NCBI GenBank assembly: GCA_949987565.1
Contig: OX465117.1
Span: 1,778,214 to 1,842,213, forward strand
Length of the DNA: 64,000 nucleotides
Reading direction: 5' to 3'
DNA from: Luidia sarsii
Taxonomy: Eukaryota; Echinodermata; Asteroidea; Paxillosida; Luidiidae
Part shown: positions 38,247 through 50,867 of the stretch, one piece after another
Layout of the letters: every line of letters begins with the position of its first letter
How positions within the stretch are numbered: the first letter of the stretch is position 1
Translations under genes and position numbers: made by a program
Notes under the pieces: model-generated
Databases searched by the model: none
What the model was told of the DNA's origin: nothing
The model's input: the letters and a program-made list of their open reading frames with translations, nothing else

Positions 38247-39158
38247 TTGTGTTTGCATACAGCAGTACACAACAGTCAGTCGACGGAGAGCACCTGCAAA
38301 GAAAAATGCACTTTGCTCGTTAATATCTCATTCTTTATTCTCCTGACAAGCCTAAAACTTCGCCTGCAAACAGGCCTAGAAAACACCTATGCTTCAGCGT
38401 TGAAAAATCTGAAATCGAACATAGTATGATGATTTTATGATCAGGCAAACAGAACCAACCTCTGTCAGCTGGGCAGCTTGTGTGTTCATGCTTCAGTACA
38501 CAACAGTCAGTCGGCGGAGAGCACCTGCAAAGAAAAATACATTTTGCTCGTTAATATCTCATTCATTATTCTCCGGACAGAGCTGAAACTTCGCCTGCAA
38601 ACAGGCTTGGAAAACACCTATGCATCAGCGTTGAAAAATCTGAAATCGAACATAGTATGATGATTTTATGATCAAGCAAAGAGACCCAACCTCTGTCAGC
38701 TGGGCAGCTTGTGTGTGCATGCAGCAGTACAAAACAGTCAGTCGGCGGAGAGCACCTGCAAAGAAAAATACATATTGCTTGTTAATATGTCATTCATTAT
38801 TCTCCTGACAGAGCTAAAACTTCGCCTGCAAACAGGCCTGGAAAACACCTCTGCTTCAGCGTTGAAAAATCTGAAATCAAACATAGTATGATGATTTTAT
38901 GATCAGGCAAACAGAACCAACCTCTGTCAGCTTGGCACCTTGTGTGTACAGGCAGCAGTACAAAACAGTCAGTCGGCGGAGAGCACCTGCAAAGAAAAAT
39001 ACATTTTGCTTGTTAATATGTCATTCATTATTCTCCTGACAGAGCTAAAACTTCGCCTGCAAACAGGCCTGGAAAACACCTATGCATCAGCATTGAAAAA
39101 TCTAAAATCGAACATAGTATAATTATTTTATGATCAAGCAAAGAACACATACCTCTGT

Positions 39159-39307
39159 TGGGTTTGGTTTTAATGGTTGGTGTTTGTGGTTTAGTGGTTG
39201 TGGTTTACGGCTTAGGTTTTGGGGTTTGGGTTCGAGTTTGGGGTTTCGGGTTTGGATTTTGGGGTTTGGGGTTCGGGGCTCGGGATTTGGGGTTTGTGGT
39301 TTTGGTT
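39159..39307 (+). repeat. G/T cassette 9
   Basis: Identical by eye to cassette 1. Confidence 0.92.
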
Positions 39308-40077
39308 AAAAAAACTGAAAACGAACATTTCCTGAAAATGTTGTGATAAAAAAAGAGAACTAACCTCTGTAAGATATTTACAGCCTGTGTGTGCATACAG
39401 CACTACACAACAGTCAGCCGGCAGAGAGCACCTGCAAAGAAAAATACACTTTGCTCGTTAATATCTCAATCATTATTCTCCCGACAGAGCTAAAACTTGG
39501 TCTGCAAACAGGCCTGGAAAACACCTATGCATCAGCGTTGAAAAATCTGAAATCAAACATAGTATGATGATTTTATGATCAAGCAAAGAGAACCAACCTC
39601 TGTCAGCTAGGCAGCTTGTGTGTGCATACAGCAGTACACAACAGTCAGTCGACGGAGAGCACCTGCAAAGAAAAATACACTTTGCTCGTTAATATCTCAT
39701 TCTTTATTCTCCTGACAGAGCTAAAACTTGGTCTGCAAACAGGCCTGGAAAACACCTATGCATCAGCGTTGAAACATCTGAAATCGAACATAGTATGATG
39801 ATTTTATGATCAGGCAATCAGAACCAACCTCTGTCAGCTGGGCAGCTTGTGTGTGCATGCAGCAGTACACAACAGTCAGTCGGCGGAGAGCACCTGCAAA
39901 GAAAAATACATTTTGCTCGGTAATATCTCATTCATTATTCTCTTGACAGAGCTAAAACTTCGCCTGCAAACAGGCCTGGATAACACCTATGCATCAGCGT
40001 TGAAACATCTGAAATCGAACATAGTATGATGATTTTATGATCAGGCAAACAGAACCAACCTCTGTCAGCTGGGCAGC

Positions 40078-42387
40078 TTGTGTGTGCATGCAGCAGTACA
40101 CAACAGTCAGTCGGCGGAGAGCACCTGCAAAGAAAAATACATTTTGCTCGTTAATATCTCATTCATTATTCTCCTGACAGAGCTAAAACTTTGCCTGCAA
40201 AGAGGCCTGGAAAACACCTATGCATCAGCGTTGAAAAATCTGAAATCAAACATAGTATGATGATTTAATGATCATGCAAACAAAACCAACCTCTGTCAGC
40301 CGGGCAGCTTGTGTGTGCTTGCAGCAGTACACAACAGTCAGTCGGCAGAGAGCACCTGCAAAAAAAAATACACTTTGATCGTTAATATCTGATTTAATAT
40401 TCTCCCGACAGAGCTAAAAGTTCGCCTGCAAACAGGCCTGGAAAACACCTATGCTTCAGCGTTGAAAAATCTGAAATCAAACATAGTATGATGATTTTAT
40501 GATCAGGCAATCAGAACCAACCTCTGTCAGCTGGGCAGCTTGTGTGTGCATGCTTCAGTACACAACAGTCAGTCGGCGGAGAGCACCTGCAAAGAAAAAT
40601 ACATTTTGCTCGTTAATATCTCATTCATTATTCTCCCGACAGAGCTAAAACTTGGTCTGCAAACAGGCCTGGAAAACACCTATGCATCAGCGTTGAAACA
40701 TCTGAAATCGAACATAGTATGATGATTTTATGATCAGGCAATCAGAACCAACCTCTGTCAGCTAGGCAGCTTGTGTGTGCATACAGCAGTACACAACAGT
40801 CAGTCGACGGAGAGCACCTGCAAAGAAAAATTTACTTTGCTCGTTAATATCTCAATCATTATTCTCCCGACAGAGCTAAAACTTGGTCTGCAAACAGGCC
40901 TGGAAAACACCTATGCATCAGCGTTGAAACATCTGAAATCGAACATAGTATGATGATTTTATGATCAGGCAAAGAGAACCAACCTCTGTCAGCTAGGCAG
41001 CTTGTGTGTGCATACAGCAGTACACAAAAGTCAGTCGACGGAGAGCACCTGCAAAGAAAAATACATTTTGCTCGTTAATATCTCATTCATTATTCTCCCG
41101 ACAGAGCTAAAACTTGGTCTGCAAACAGGCCTGGAAAACACCTATGCATCAGCGTTGAAACATCTGAAATCGAACATAGTATGATGATTTTATGATCAGG
41201 CAATCAGAACCAACCTCTGTCAGCTGGGCAGCTTGTGTGTGCATGCAGCAGTACACAACAGTCAGTCGGCGGAGAGCACCTGCAAAGAAAAATACATTTT
41301 GCTCGGTAATATCTCATTCATTATTCTCTTGACAGAGCTAAAACTTCGCCTGCAAACAGGCCTGGATAACACCTATGCATCAGCGTTGAAACATCTGAAA
41401 TCGAACATAGTATGATGATTTAATGATCATGCAAACAAAACCAACCTCTGTCAGCCGGGCAGCTTGTGTGTGCTTGCAGCAGTACACAACAGTCAGTCGG
41501 CAGAGAGCACCTGCAAAAAAAAATACACTTTGATCGTTAATATCTGATTTAATATTCTCCCGACAGAGCTAAAAGTTCGCCTGCAAACAGGCCTGGAAAA
41601 CACCTATGCTTCAGCGTTGAAAAATCTGAAATCAAACATAGTATGATGATTTTATGATCAGGCAATCAGAACCAACCTCTGTCAGCTGGGCAGCTTGTGT
41701 GTGCATGCTTCAGTACACAACAGTCAGTCGGCGGAGAGCACCTGCAAAGAAAAATACATTTTGCTCGTTAATATCTCATTCATTATTCTCCCGACAGAGC
41801 TAAAACTTGGTCTGCAAACAGGCCTGGAAAACACCTATGCATCAGCGTTGAAACATCTGAAATCGAACATAGTATGATGATTTTATGATCAGGCAATCAG
41901 AACCAACCTCTGTCAGCTAGGCAGCTTGTGTGTGCATACAGCAGTACACAACAGTCAGTCGACGGAGAGCACCTGCAAAGAAAAATTTACTTTGCTCGTT
42001 AATATCTCAATCATTATTCTCCCGACAGAGCTAAAACTTGGTCTGCAAACAGGCCTGGAAAACACCTATGCATCAGCGTTGAAACATCTGAAATCGAACA
42101 TAGTATGATGATTTTATGATCAGGCAAAGAGAACCAACCTCTGTCAGCTAGGCAGCTTGTGTGTGCATACAGCAGTACACAAAAGTCAGTCGACGGAGAG
42201 CACCTGCAAAGAAAAATACATTTTGCTCGTTAATATCTCATTCATTATTCTCCCGACAGAGCTAAAACTTGGTCTGCAAACAGGCCTGGAAAACACCTAT
42301 GCATCAGCGTTGAAACATCTGAAATCGAACATAGTATGATGATTTTATGATCAAGCAAAGAGAACCAACCTCTGTCAGCTAGGCAGC
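40078..42387 (+). repeat. Tandem duplication of a five-monomer, 1155-bp block
   Basis: 40078-41232 holds c2 n o p q and 41233-42387 holds b n o p q. The n o p q parts match closely, including CTAAAAGTTCGC in n. The second copy joins b directly to n, so the breakpoint lies within or at the end of the b/c2 monomers. Confidence 0.87.
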
Positions 42388-44454
42388 TTGTGTTTGCATA
42401 CAGCAGTACACAACAGTCAGTCGACGGAGAGCACCTGCAAAGAAAAATACACTTTGCTCGTTAATATCTCATTCTTTATTCTCCTGACAAGCCTAAAACT
42501 TCGCCTGCAAACAGGCCTAGAAAACACCTATGCTTCAGCGTTGTAAAATCTGAAATCGAACATAGTATGATGATTTTATGATCAGGCAAACAGAACCAAC
42601 CTCTGTCAGATGGGCAGCTTGTAAGTTCATGCTTCAGTACACAACAGTCAGTCGGCGGAGAGCACCTGCAAAGAAAAATACATTTTGCTCGTTAATATCT
42701 CATTCATTATTCTCCTGACAAGCCTAAAATTTCGCCTGCAAACAGGCTTTGAAAACACCTATGCATCAGCGTTGAAAAATCTGAAATCGAACATAGTATG
42801 ATGATTTTATGATCAAGCAAAGAGAACCAACCTCTGTCAGCTGGGCAGCTTGTGTGTGCATGCAGAAGTACAAAACAGTCAGTCGGCGGAGAGCACCTGC
42901 AAAGAAAAATACATTTTGCTTGTTAATATGTCATTATTTATTCTCCTGACAAGCCTAAAACTTCGCCTGCAAACAGGCCTAGAAAACACCTATGCTTCAG
43001 CGTTGAAAAATCTGAAATCGAACATAGTATGATGATTTTATGATCAGGCAAACAGAACCAACCTCTGTCAGCTTGGCAGCTTGTGTGTTCATGCTTCAGT
43101 ACACAACAGTCAGTCGGCGGAGAGCAGCTGCAAAGAAAAATACACTTTGCTCGTTAATATCTCATTCATTTTTCTCCTGATAGAGTTAAAACTTATCCTG
43201 CTAACAGGCCTTGAAGAAAACTATGCATCAGCGTTGAAAAATCTAAAATCAAACATAGTATGATGATTTTATGATCAAGCAAAGAGAACCAACCTCTGTC
43301 AGCTAGGCAGCTTGTGTGTGCATACAGCAGTACACAACAGTCAGTCGATGGAGAGCACCTGCAAAGAAAAATACATTTTGCTCGTTAATATCTCATTCAT
43401 TATTCTCCCGACAGAGCTAAAACTTGGTCTGCAAACAGGCCTGGCAAACACCTATGCATTAGCGTTGAAAAATCTGAAATCGAACATAGTATGATGATTT
43501 TATGATCAGGCAAACAGAACCAACCTCTGTCAGCTGGGCAGCTTGTGTGTTCATGCTTCAGTACACAACAGTCAGTCGGCGGAGAGCACCTGCAAAGAAA
43601 AATACATTTTGCTCGTTAATATCTCATTCATTATTCTCCTGACAGAGCTGAAACTTCGCCTGCAAACAGGCCTGGAAAACACCTATGTATCAGCGTCGAA
43701 AAATCTGAAATCAAACATAGTATGATGTTTTTATGATCAGGCAAAGAGAACCAACCTCTGTCAGCTAGGCAGCTTGTGTGTGCATACAGCAGTACACAAC
43801 AGTCAGTCGACGGAGAGCACCTGCAAAGAAAAATTTACTTTGCTCGTTAATATCTCAATCATTATTTTCCCGACGGAGCTAAAACTTTGCCTGCACACAG
43901 GCCTGGAAAACACCTATGCATCAGCGTTGAAAAATCTGAAATCGAACATAGTATGATGATTTTATGATCAGGCAAACAGAACCAACCTCTGTCAGCTGGG
44001 CAGCTTGTGTGTGCATGCAGCAGTACACAACAGTCAGTCGGCGGAGAGCACCTGCAAAGAAAAATACACTTTGCTCGTTAATATCTCAATCATTATTCTC
44101 CCGACAGAGCTAAAACTTGGTCTGCAAACAGGCCTGGAAAACACCTATGCATTAGCGTTGAAACATCTGAAATCAAACATAGTATGATGATTTTATGATC
44201 AAGCAAAGAGAACCAACCTCTGTCAGCTAGGCAGCTTGTGTGTGCATACAGCAGTACACAACAGTCAGTCGACGGAGAGCACCTGCAAAGAAAAATACAC
44301 TTTGCTCGTTAATATCTCATTCTTTATTCTCCTGACAAGCCTAGAACTTCGCCTGCAAACAGGCCTGGAAAACACCTATGCATCAGCATTGAAAAATCTA
44401 AAATCGAACATAGTATAATTATTTTATGATCAAGCAAAGAACACATACCTCTGT

Positions 44455-44603
44455 TGGGTTTGGTTTTAATGGTTGGTGTTTGTGGTTTAGTGGTTGTGGT
44501 TTACGGCTTAGGTTTTGGGGTTTTGGTTCGAGTTTGGGGTTTCGGGTTTGGATTTTAGGGTTTGGGGTTCGGGGCTCGGGATTTGGGGTTTGTGGTTTTG
44601 GTT
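44455..44603 (+). repeat. G/T cassette 10, variant with a TTTAGGG heptad
   Basis: Differs from cassette 1 by G-to-T at 44524 and G-to-A at 44557, the latter making a perfect TTTAGGG at 44554-44560. The following A-run has eight A. It follows a hybrid e2/m monomer. Confidence 0.92.
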
Positions 44604-44912
44604 AAAAAAAACTGAAAACGAACATTTCCTGAAAATGTTGTGATAAAAAAAGAGAACTAACCTCTGTAAGATATTTACAGCCTGTGTGTGCATACAGCAC
44701 TACACAACAGTCAGCCGGCAGAGAGCACCTGCAAAGAAAAATACACTTTGCTCGTTAATATCTCAATCATTATTCTCCCGACAGAGCTAAAACTTGGTCT
44801 GCAAACAGGCCTGGAAAACACCTATGCATCAGCGTTGAAACATCTGAAATCGAACATAGTATGATGATTTTATGATCAGGCAATCAGAACCAACCTCTGT
44901 CAGCTGGGCAGC

Positions 44913-47205
44913 TTGTGTGTGCATGCAGCAGTACACAACAGTCAGTCGGCGGAGAGCACCTGCAAAGAAAAATACATTTTGCTCGGTAATATCACATTAA
45001 TTATTCTCTTGACAGAGCTAAAACTTCGCCTGCAAACAGGCCTGGATAACACCTATGCATCAGCGTTGAAACATCTGAAATCGAACATAGTATGATGATT
45101 TTATGATCAGGCAAAGAGAACCAACCTCTGTCAGCTAGGCAGCTTGTGTGTGCATACAGCAGTACACAAAAGTCAGTCGACGGAGAGCACCTGCAAAGAA
45201 AAATACATTTTGCTCGTTAATATCTCATTCATTATTCTCCCGACAGAGCTAAAACTTGGTCTGCAAACAGGCCTGGAAAACACCTATGCATCAGCGTTGA
45301 AACATCTGAAATCGAACATAGTATGATGATTTTATGATCAAGCAAAGAGAACCAACCTCTGTCAGCTAGGCAGCTTGTGTTTGCATACAGCAGTACACAA
45401 CAGTCAGTCGACGGAGAGCACCTGCAAAGAAAAATACACTTTGCTCGTTAATATCTCATTCTTTATTCTCCTGACAAGCCTAAAACTTCGCCTGCAAACA
45501 GGCCTAGAAAACACCTATGCTTCAGCGTTGTAAAATCTGAAATCGAACATAGTATGATGATTTTATGATCAGGCAAACAGAACCAACCTCTGTCAGATGG
45601 GCAGCTTGTAAGTTCATGCTTCAGTACACAACAGTCAGTCGGCGGAGAGCACCTGCAAAGAAAAATACATTTTGCTCGTTAATATCTCATTCATTATTCT
45701 CCTGACAAGCCTAAAATTTCGCCTGCAAACAGGCTTTGAAAACACCTATGCATCAGCGTTGAAAAATCTGAAATCGAACATAGTATGATGATTTTATGAT
45801 CAAGCAAAGAGAACCAACCTCTGTCAGCTGGGCAGCTTGTGTGTGCATGCAGAAGTACAAAACAGTCAGTCGGCGGAGAGCACCTGCAAAGAAAAATACA
45901 TTTTGCTTGTTAATATGTCATTATTTATTCTCCTGACAAGCCTAAAACTTCGCCTGCAAACAGGCCTAGAAAACACCTATGCTTCAGCGTTGAAAAATCT
46001 GAAATCGAACATAGTATGATGATTTTATGATCAGGCAAACAGAACCAACCTCTGTCAGCTTGGCAGCTTGTGTGTTCATGCTTCAGTACACAACAGTCAG
46101 TCGGCGGAGAGCAGCTGCAAAGAAAAATACACTTTGCTCGTTAATATCTCATTCATTTTTCTCCTGATAGAGTTAAAACTTATCCTGCTAACAGGCCTTG
46201 AAGAAAACTATGCATCAGCGTTGAAAAATCTAAAATCAAACATAGTATGATGATTTTATGATCAAGCAAAGAGAACCAACCTCTGTCAGCTAGGCAGCTT
46301 GTGTGTGCATACAGCAGTACACAACAGTCAGTCGGCGGAGAGCACCTGCAAAGAAAAATACATTTTGCTCGGTAATATCACATTCATTATTCTCTTGACA
46401 GAGCTAAAACTTCGCCTGCAAACAGGCCTGGATAACACCTATGCATCAGCGTTAAAACATCTGAAATCGAACATAGTATGATGATTTTATGATCAGGCAA
46501 ACAGAACCAACCTCTGTCAGCTGGGCAGCTTGTGTGTGCATGCAGCAGTACACAACAGTCAGTCGGCGGAGAGCACCTGCAAAGAAAAATACATTTTGCT
46601 TGTTAATATGTCATTCATTATTCTCCTGACAGAGCTAAAACTTCGCCTGCAAACAGGCCTGGAAAACACCTATGCATCAGCATTGAAAAATCTAAAATCG
46701 AACATAGTGTAATTATTTTATGATCAAGCAAAGAACACATACCTCTGTTGGGTTTGGTTTTAATGGTTGGTGTTTGTGGTTTAGTTGTTGTGGTTTACGG
46801 CTTAGGTTTTGGGGTTTGGGTTCGAGTTTGGGGTTTCGGGTTTGGATTTTGGGGTTTGGGGTTCGGGGCTCGGGATTTGGGGTTTGTGGTTTTGGTTAAA
46901 AAAACTGAAAACGAACATTTCCTGAAAATGTTGTGATAAAAAAAGAGAACTAACCTCTGTAAGATATTTACAGCCTGTGTGTGCATACAGCACTACACAA
47001 CAGTCAGCCGGCAGAGAGCACCTGCAAAGAAAAATACACTTTGCTCGTTAATATCTCAATCATTATTCTCCCGACAGAGCTAAAACTTGGTCTGCAAACA
47101 GGCCTGGAAAACACCTATGCATCAGCGTTGAAACATCTGAAATCGAACATAGTATGATGATTTTATGATCAGGCAATCAGAACCAACCTCTGTCAGCTGG
47201 GCAGC
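44913..47205 (+). repeat. HOR, 2293 bp, 9 monomers plus cassette
   Basis: Order is b2 q r s t u v/b2 c/m, cassette, J. The q r s t u block (45144-46298) repeats that of the previous unit (42157-43311), including its private TAA in r, AAAATTTCG in s, and restored TGATGA after t. The last two monomers introduce the b2 and c/m forms that characterise the units to the right. Confidence 0.9.
46749..46897 (+). repeat. G/T cassette 11
   Basis: One G-to-T change at 46786 (TAGTTGTTG), shared only with cassette 14. Confidence 0.92.
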
Positions 47206-48129
47206 TTGTGTGTGCATGCAGCAGCACACAACAGTCAGTCGGCGGAGAGCACCTGCAAAGAAAAATACATTTTGCTCGTTAATATCTCAATCATTATTCT
47301 CCCGACAGAGCTAAAACTTGGTCTGCAAACAGGCCTGGAAAACACCTATGCATTAGCGTTGAAACATCTGAAATCAAACATAGTATGATGATTTTATGAT
47401 CAAGCAAAGAGAACCAACCTCTCTCAGCTAGGCAGCTTGTGTGTGCATACAGCAGTACACAACAGTCAGTCGACGGAGAGCACCTGCAAAGAAAAATACA
47501 CTTTGCTCGTTAATATCTCATTCTTTATTCTCCTGACAAGCCTAGAACTTCGCCTGCAAACAGGCCTAGAAAACACCTATGCTTCAGCGTTGAAAAATCT
47601 GAAATCGAACATAGTATGATGATTTTATGATCAGGCAATCAGAACCAACCTCTGTCAGCTGGGCAGCTTGTGTGTGCATACAGCAGTACACAACAGTCAG
47701 TCGACGGAGAGCACCTGCAAAGAAAAATACATTTTGCTCGTTAATATCTCAATCATTATTCTCCCGACAGAGCTAAAACTTTGTCTGCAAACAGGCCTGG
47801 AAAACACCTATGCATCAGCGTTGAAACATCTGAAATCGAACATAGTATGATGATTTTATGATCAGGCAAAGAGAACCAACCTCTGTCAGCTAGGCAGCTT
47901 GTGTGTGCATAAAGCAGTACACAACAGTCAGTCGACGGAGAGCACCTGCAAAGAAAAATACACTTTGCTCGTTAATATCTCATTCATTATTCTCCTGACA
48001 GAGCTAAAACTTCGCCTGCAAACAGGCCTGGAAAACACCTCTGCTTCAGCGTTGAAAAATCTGAAATCAAACATAGTATGATGATTTTATGATCAGGCAA
48101 ACAGAACCAACCTCTGTCAGCTGGGCAGC

Positions 48130-48359
48130 TTGTGTGTGCATGCAATAGTACAAAACAGTCAGTCGGCGGAGAGACCTGCAAAGAAAAATACATTTTGCTT
48201 GTTAATATGTCATTCATTATTCTCCTGACAGAGCTAAAACTTCGCCTGCAAACAGGCCTGGAAAACACCTATGCATCAGCATTGAAAAATCTAAAATCGA
48301 ACATAGTATAATCATTTTATGATCAAGCAAACAGAACCAACCTCTGTCAGCTGGGCAGC
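48130..48359 (+). repeat. 230-bp monomer z with 1-bp deletion and no cassette
   Basis: GGAGAGACCTGC replaces GGAGAGCACCTGC. The tail has the pre-cassette signature (GTATAATCATTTTATGATCAAGC), but ordinary satellite (AAACAGAACCAACC) follows rather than a G/T tract. Confidence 0.88.
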
Positions 48360-49502
48360 TTGTGTGTGCATGCAGCAGTACACAACAGTCAGTCGGCGGA
48401 GAGCACCTGCAAAGAAAAATACACTTTGCTCGTTAATATCTCAATCATTATTCTCCCGACAGAGCTAAAACTTGGTCTGCAAACAGGCCTGGAAAACACC
48501 TATGCATTAGCGTTGAAACATCTGAAATCAAACATAGTATGATGATTTTATGATCAAGCAAAGAGAACCAACCTCTCTCAGCTAGGCAGCTTGTGTGTGC
48601 ATACAGCAGTACACAACAGTCAGTCGACGGAGAGCACCTGCAAAGAAAAATACACTTTGCTCGTTAATATCTCATTCTTTATTCTCCTGACAAGCCTAGA
48701 ACTTCGCCTGCAAACAGGCCTAGAAAACACCTATGCTTCAGCGTTGAAAAATCTGAAATCGAACATAGTATGATGATTTTATGATCAGGCAATCAGAACC
48801 AACCTCTGTCAGCTGGGCAGCTTGTGTGTGCATACAGCAGTACACAACAGTCAGTCGACGGAGAGCACCTGCAAAGAAAAATACATTTTGCTCGTTAATA
48901 TCTCAATCATTATTCTCCCGACAGAGCTAAAACTTGGTCTGCAAACAGGCCTGGAAAACACCTATGCATCAGCGTTGAAACATCTGAAATCGAACATAGT
49001 ATGATGATTTTATGATCAGGCAAAGAGAACCAACCTCTGTCAGCTAGGCAGCTTGTGTGTGCATACAGCAGTACACAACAGTCAGTCGACGGAGAGCACC
49101 TGCAAAGAAAAATACATTTTGCTCGTTAATATGTCATTCATTATTCTCCTGACAGAGCTAAATTTTCGCCTGCAAACAGGCCTGGAAAACACCTCTGCTT
49201 CAGCGTTGAAAAATCTGAAATCAAACATAGTATGATGATTTTATGATCAGGCAAACAGAACCAACCTCTGTCAGCTGGGCAGCTTGTGTGTGCATGCAAT
49301 AGTACAAAACAGTCAGTCGGCGGAGAGCACCTGCAAAGAAAAATACATTTTGCTTGTTAATATGTCATTCATTATTCTCCTGACAGAGCTAAAACTTCGC
49401 CTGCAAACAGGCCTGGAAAACACCTATGCATCAGCATTGAAAAATCTAAAATCGAACATAGTATAATTATTTTATGATCAAGCAAAGAACACATACCTCT
49501 GT

Positions 49503-49651
49503 TGGGTTTGGTTTTAATGGTTGGTGTTTGTGGTTTAGTGGTTGTGGTTTACGGCTTAGGTTTTGGGGTTTGGGTTCGAGTTTGGGGTTTCGGGTTTGGA
49601 TTTTGGGGTTTGGGGTTCGGGGCTCGGGATTTGGGGTTTGTGGTTTTGGTT
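49503..49651 (+). repeat. G/T cassette 12
   Basis: Tract identical by eye to cassette 1, but preceded by monomer z and followed by a J with an e2-like body. Confidence 0.92.
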
Positions 49652-49959
49652 AAAAAAACTGAAAACGAACATTTCCTGAAAATGTTGTGATAAAAAAAGA
49701 GAACTAACCTCTGTAAGATATTTACAGCCTGTGTGTGCATACAGCACTACACAACAGTCAGCCGGCAGAGAGCACCTGCAAAGAAAAATACACTTTGCTC
49801 GTTAATATCTCATTCTTTATTCTCCCGACAAGCCTAGAACTTCGCCTGCAAACAGGCCTAGAAAACACCTATGCTTCAGCGTTGAAAAATCTGAAATCGA
49901 ACATAGTATGATGATTTTATGATCAGGCAATCAGAACCAACCTCTGTCAGCTGGGCAGC

Positions 49960-50867
49960 TTGTGTGTGCATGCAGCAGCACACAACAGTCAGTCGGCGGA
50001 GAGCACCTGCAAAGAAAAATACACTTTGCTCGTTAATATCTCAATCATTATTCTCCCGACAGAGCTAAAACTTGGTCTGCAAACAGGCCTGGAAAACACC
50101 TATGCATTAGCGTTGAAACATCTGAAATCAAACATAGTATGATGATTTTATGATCAAGCAAAGAGAACCAACCTCTCTCAGCTAGGCAGCTTGTGTGTGC
50201 ATACAGCAGTACACAACAGTCAGTCGACGGACAGCACCTGCAAAGAAAAATACACTTTGCTCGTTAATATCTCATTCTTTATTCTCCTGACAAGCCTAGA
50301 ACTTCGCCTGCAAACAGGCCTGGAAAACACCTATGCATCAGCATTGAAAAATCTAAAATCGAACATAGTATAATTATTTTATGATCAAGCAAAGAACACA
50401 TACCTCTGTTGGGTTTGGCTTTAATGGTTGGTGTTTGTGGTTTAGTGGTTGTGGTTTACGGCTTAGGTTTTGGGGTTTGGGTTCGAGTTTGGGGTTTCGG
50501 GTTTGGATTTTGGGGTTTGGGGTTCGGGGCTCGGGATTTGGGGTTTGTGGTTTTGGTTAAAAAAAACTGAAAACGAACATTTCCTGAAAATGTTGTGATA
50601 AAAAAAGAGAACTAACCTCTGTAAGATATTTACAGCCTGTGTGTGCATACAGCACTACACAACAGTCAGCCGGCAGAGAGCACCTGCAAAGAAAAATACA
50701 CTTTGCTCGTTAATATCTCAATCATTATTCTCCCGACAGAGCTAAAACTTGGTCTGCAAACAGGCCTGGAAAACACCTATGCATCAGCGTTGAAACATCT
50801 GAAATCGAACATAGTATGATGATTTTATGATCAGGCAATCAGAACCAACCTCTGTCAGCTGGGCAGC
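49960..50867 (+). repeat. Short HOR, 908 bp, 3 monomers plus cassette
   Basis: Order is d-like (A7), e2/m, cassette, J. It closely resembles 44005-44912 at the left, including the hybrid e2/m monomer and the eight-base A-run after the G/T tract, so the two are copies of one block. Confidence 0.9.
50410..50558 (+). repeat. G/T cassette 13
   Basis: T-to-C at 50419 (GGTTTGGCTTTAATGG), with eight A after the tract as in cassette 10. It lacks the two internal changes of cassette 10. Confidence 0.92.

Larger units (their letters stand above)
35244..39615 (+). repeat. HOR, 4372 bp, 18 monomers plus cassette, with two internal deletions
   Basis: Order is a b c2 n o r s t u v w d h/i j k l m, cassette, J. 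Relative to the 11074 unit it lacks p q (462 bp) and six monomers between d and j (1386 bp), with a chimeric h/i monomer at the second junction. Both losses are exact multiples of 231 bp. Confidence 0.92.
39616..44912 (+). repeat. HOR, 5297 bp, 22 monomers plus cassette, with a five-monomer duplication
   Basis: Order is a b c2 n o p q b n o p q r s t u v w i d e2/m, cassette, J. The block n o p q occurs twice (40309-41232 and 41464-42387). Monomer r (42388) has an in-frame TAA (GCGTTGTAAAAT). The stretch w i d e2/m before the cassette replaces the g f e2 g h i j k l m of other units. The A-run behind the G/T tract has eight A instead of seven, making the unit one base longer than the rule predicts. 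Confidence 0.92.
46299..49959 (+). repeat. 3661-bp superblock, copy A
   Basis: Composed of b2, c/m, cassette, J, then the 2754-bp d-e2-x-y-z dimer unit. Its counterpart lies at 50868-54528, offset by 4569 bp. Shared private marks are GTGTAATT, TAGTTGTTG within the G/T tract, and the 1-bp loss in the first z. Confidence 0.9.
47206..49959 (+). repeat. HOR, 2754 bp, 11 monomers (one 230 bp) plus cassette
   Basis: Order is d-like (A7), e2, x, y, z(-1), d, e2, x, y, z, cassette, J. It is an internal tandem duplication of a five-monomer block d e2 x y z. The first z (48130-48359) lacks one base and is not followed by a cassette. All e2 copies here carry CCTCTCTCAG in the linker in front of them instead of CCTCTGTCAG. 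The closing J (from 49729) has an e2-like body, unlike other J monomers. Confidence 0.9.

Noticed and set aside
47987..48268. 93-codon minus-strand frame, also at 52556-52837
   Set aside because: Created by the 1-bp deletion joining two minus-strand frames of neighbouring monomers; the protein just repeats monomer translation.
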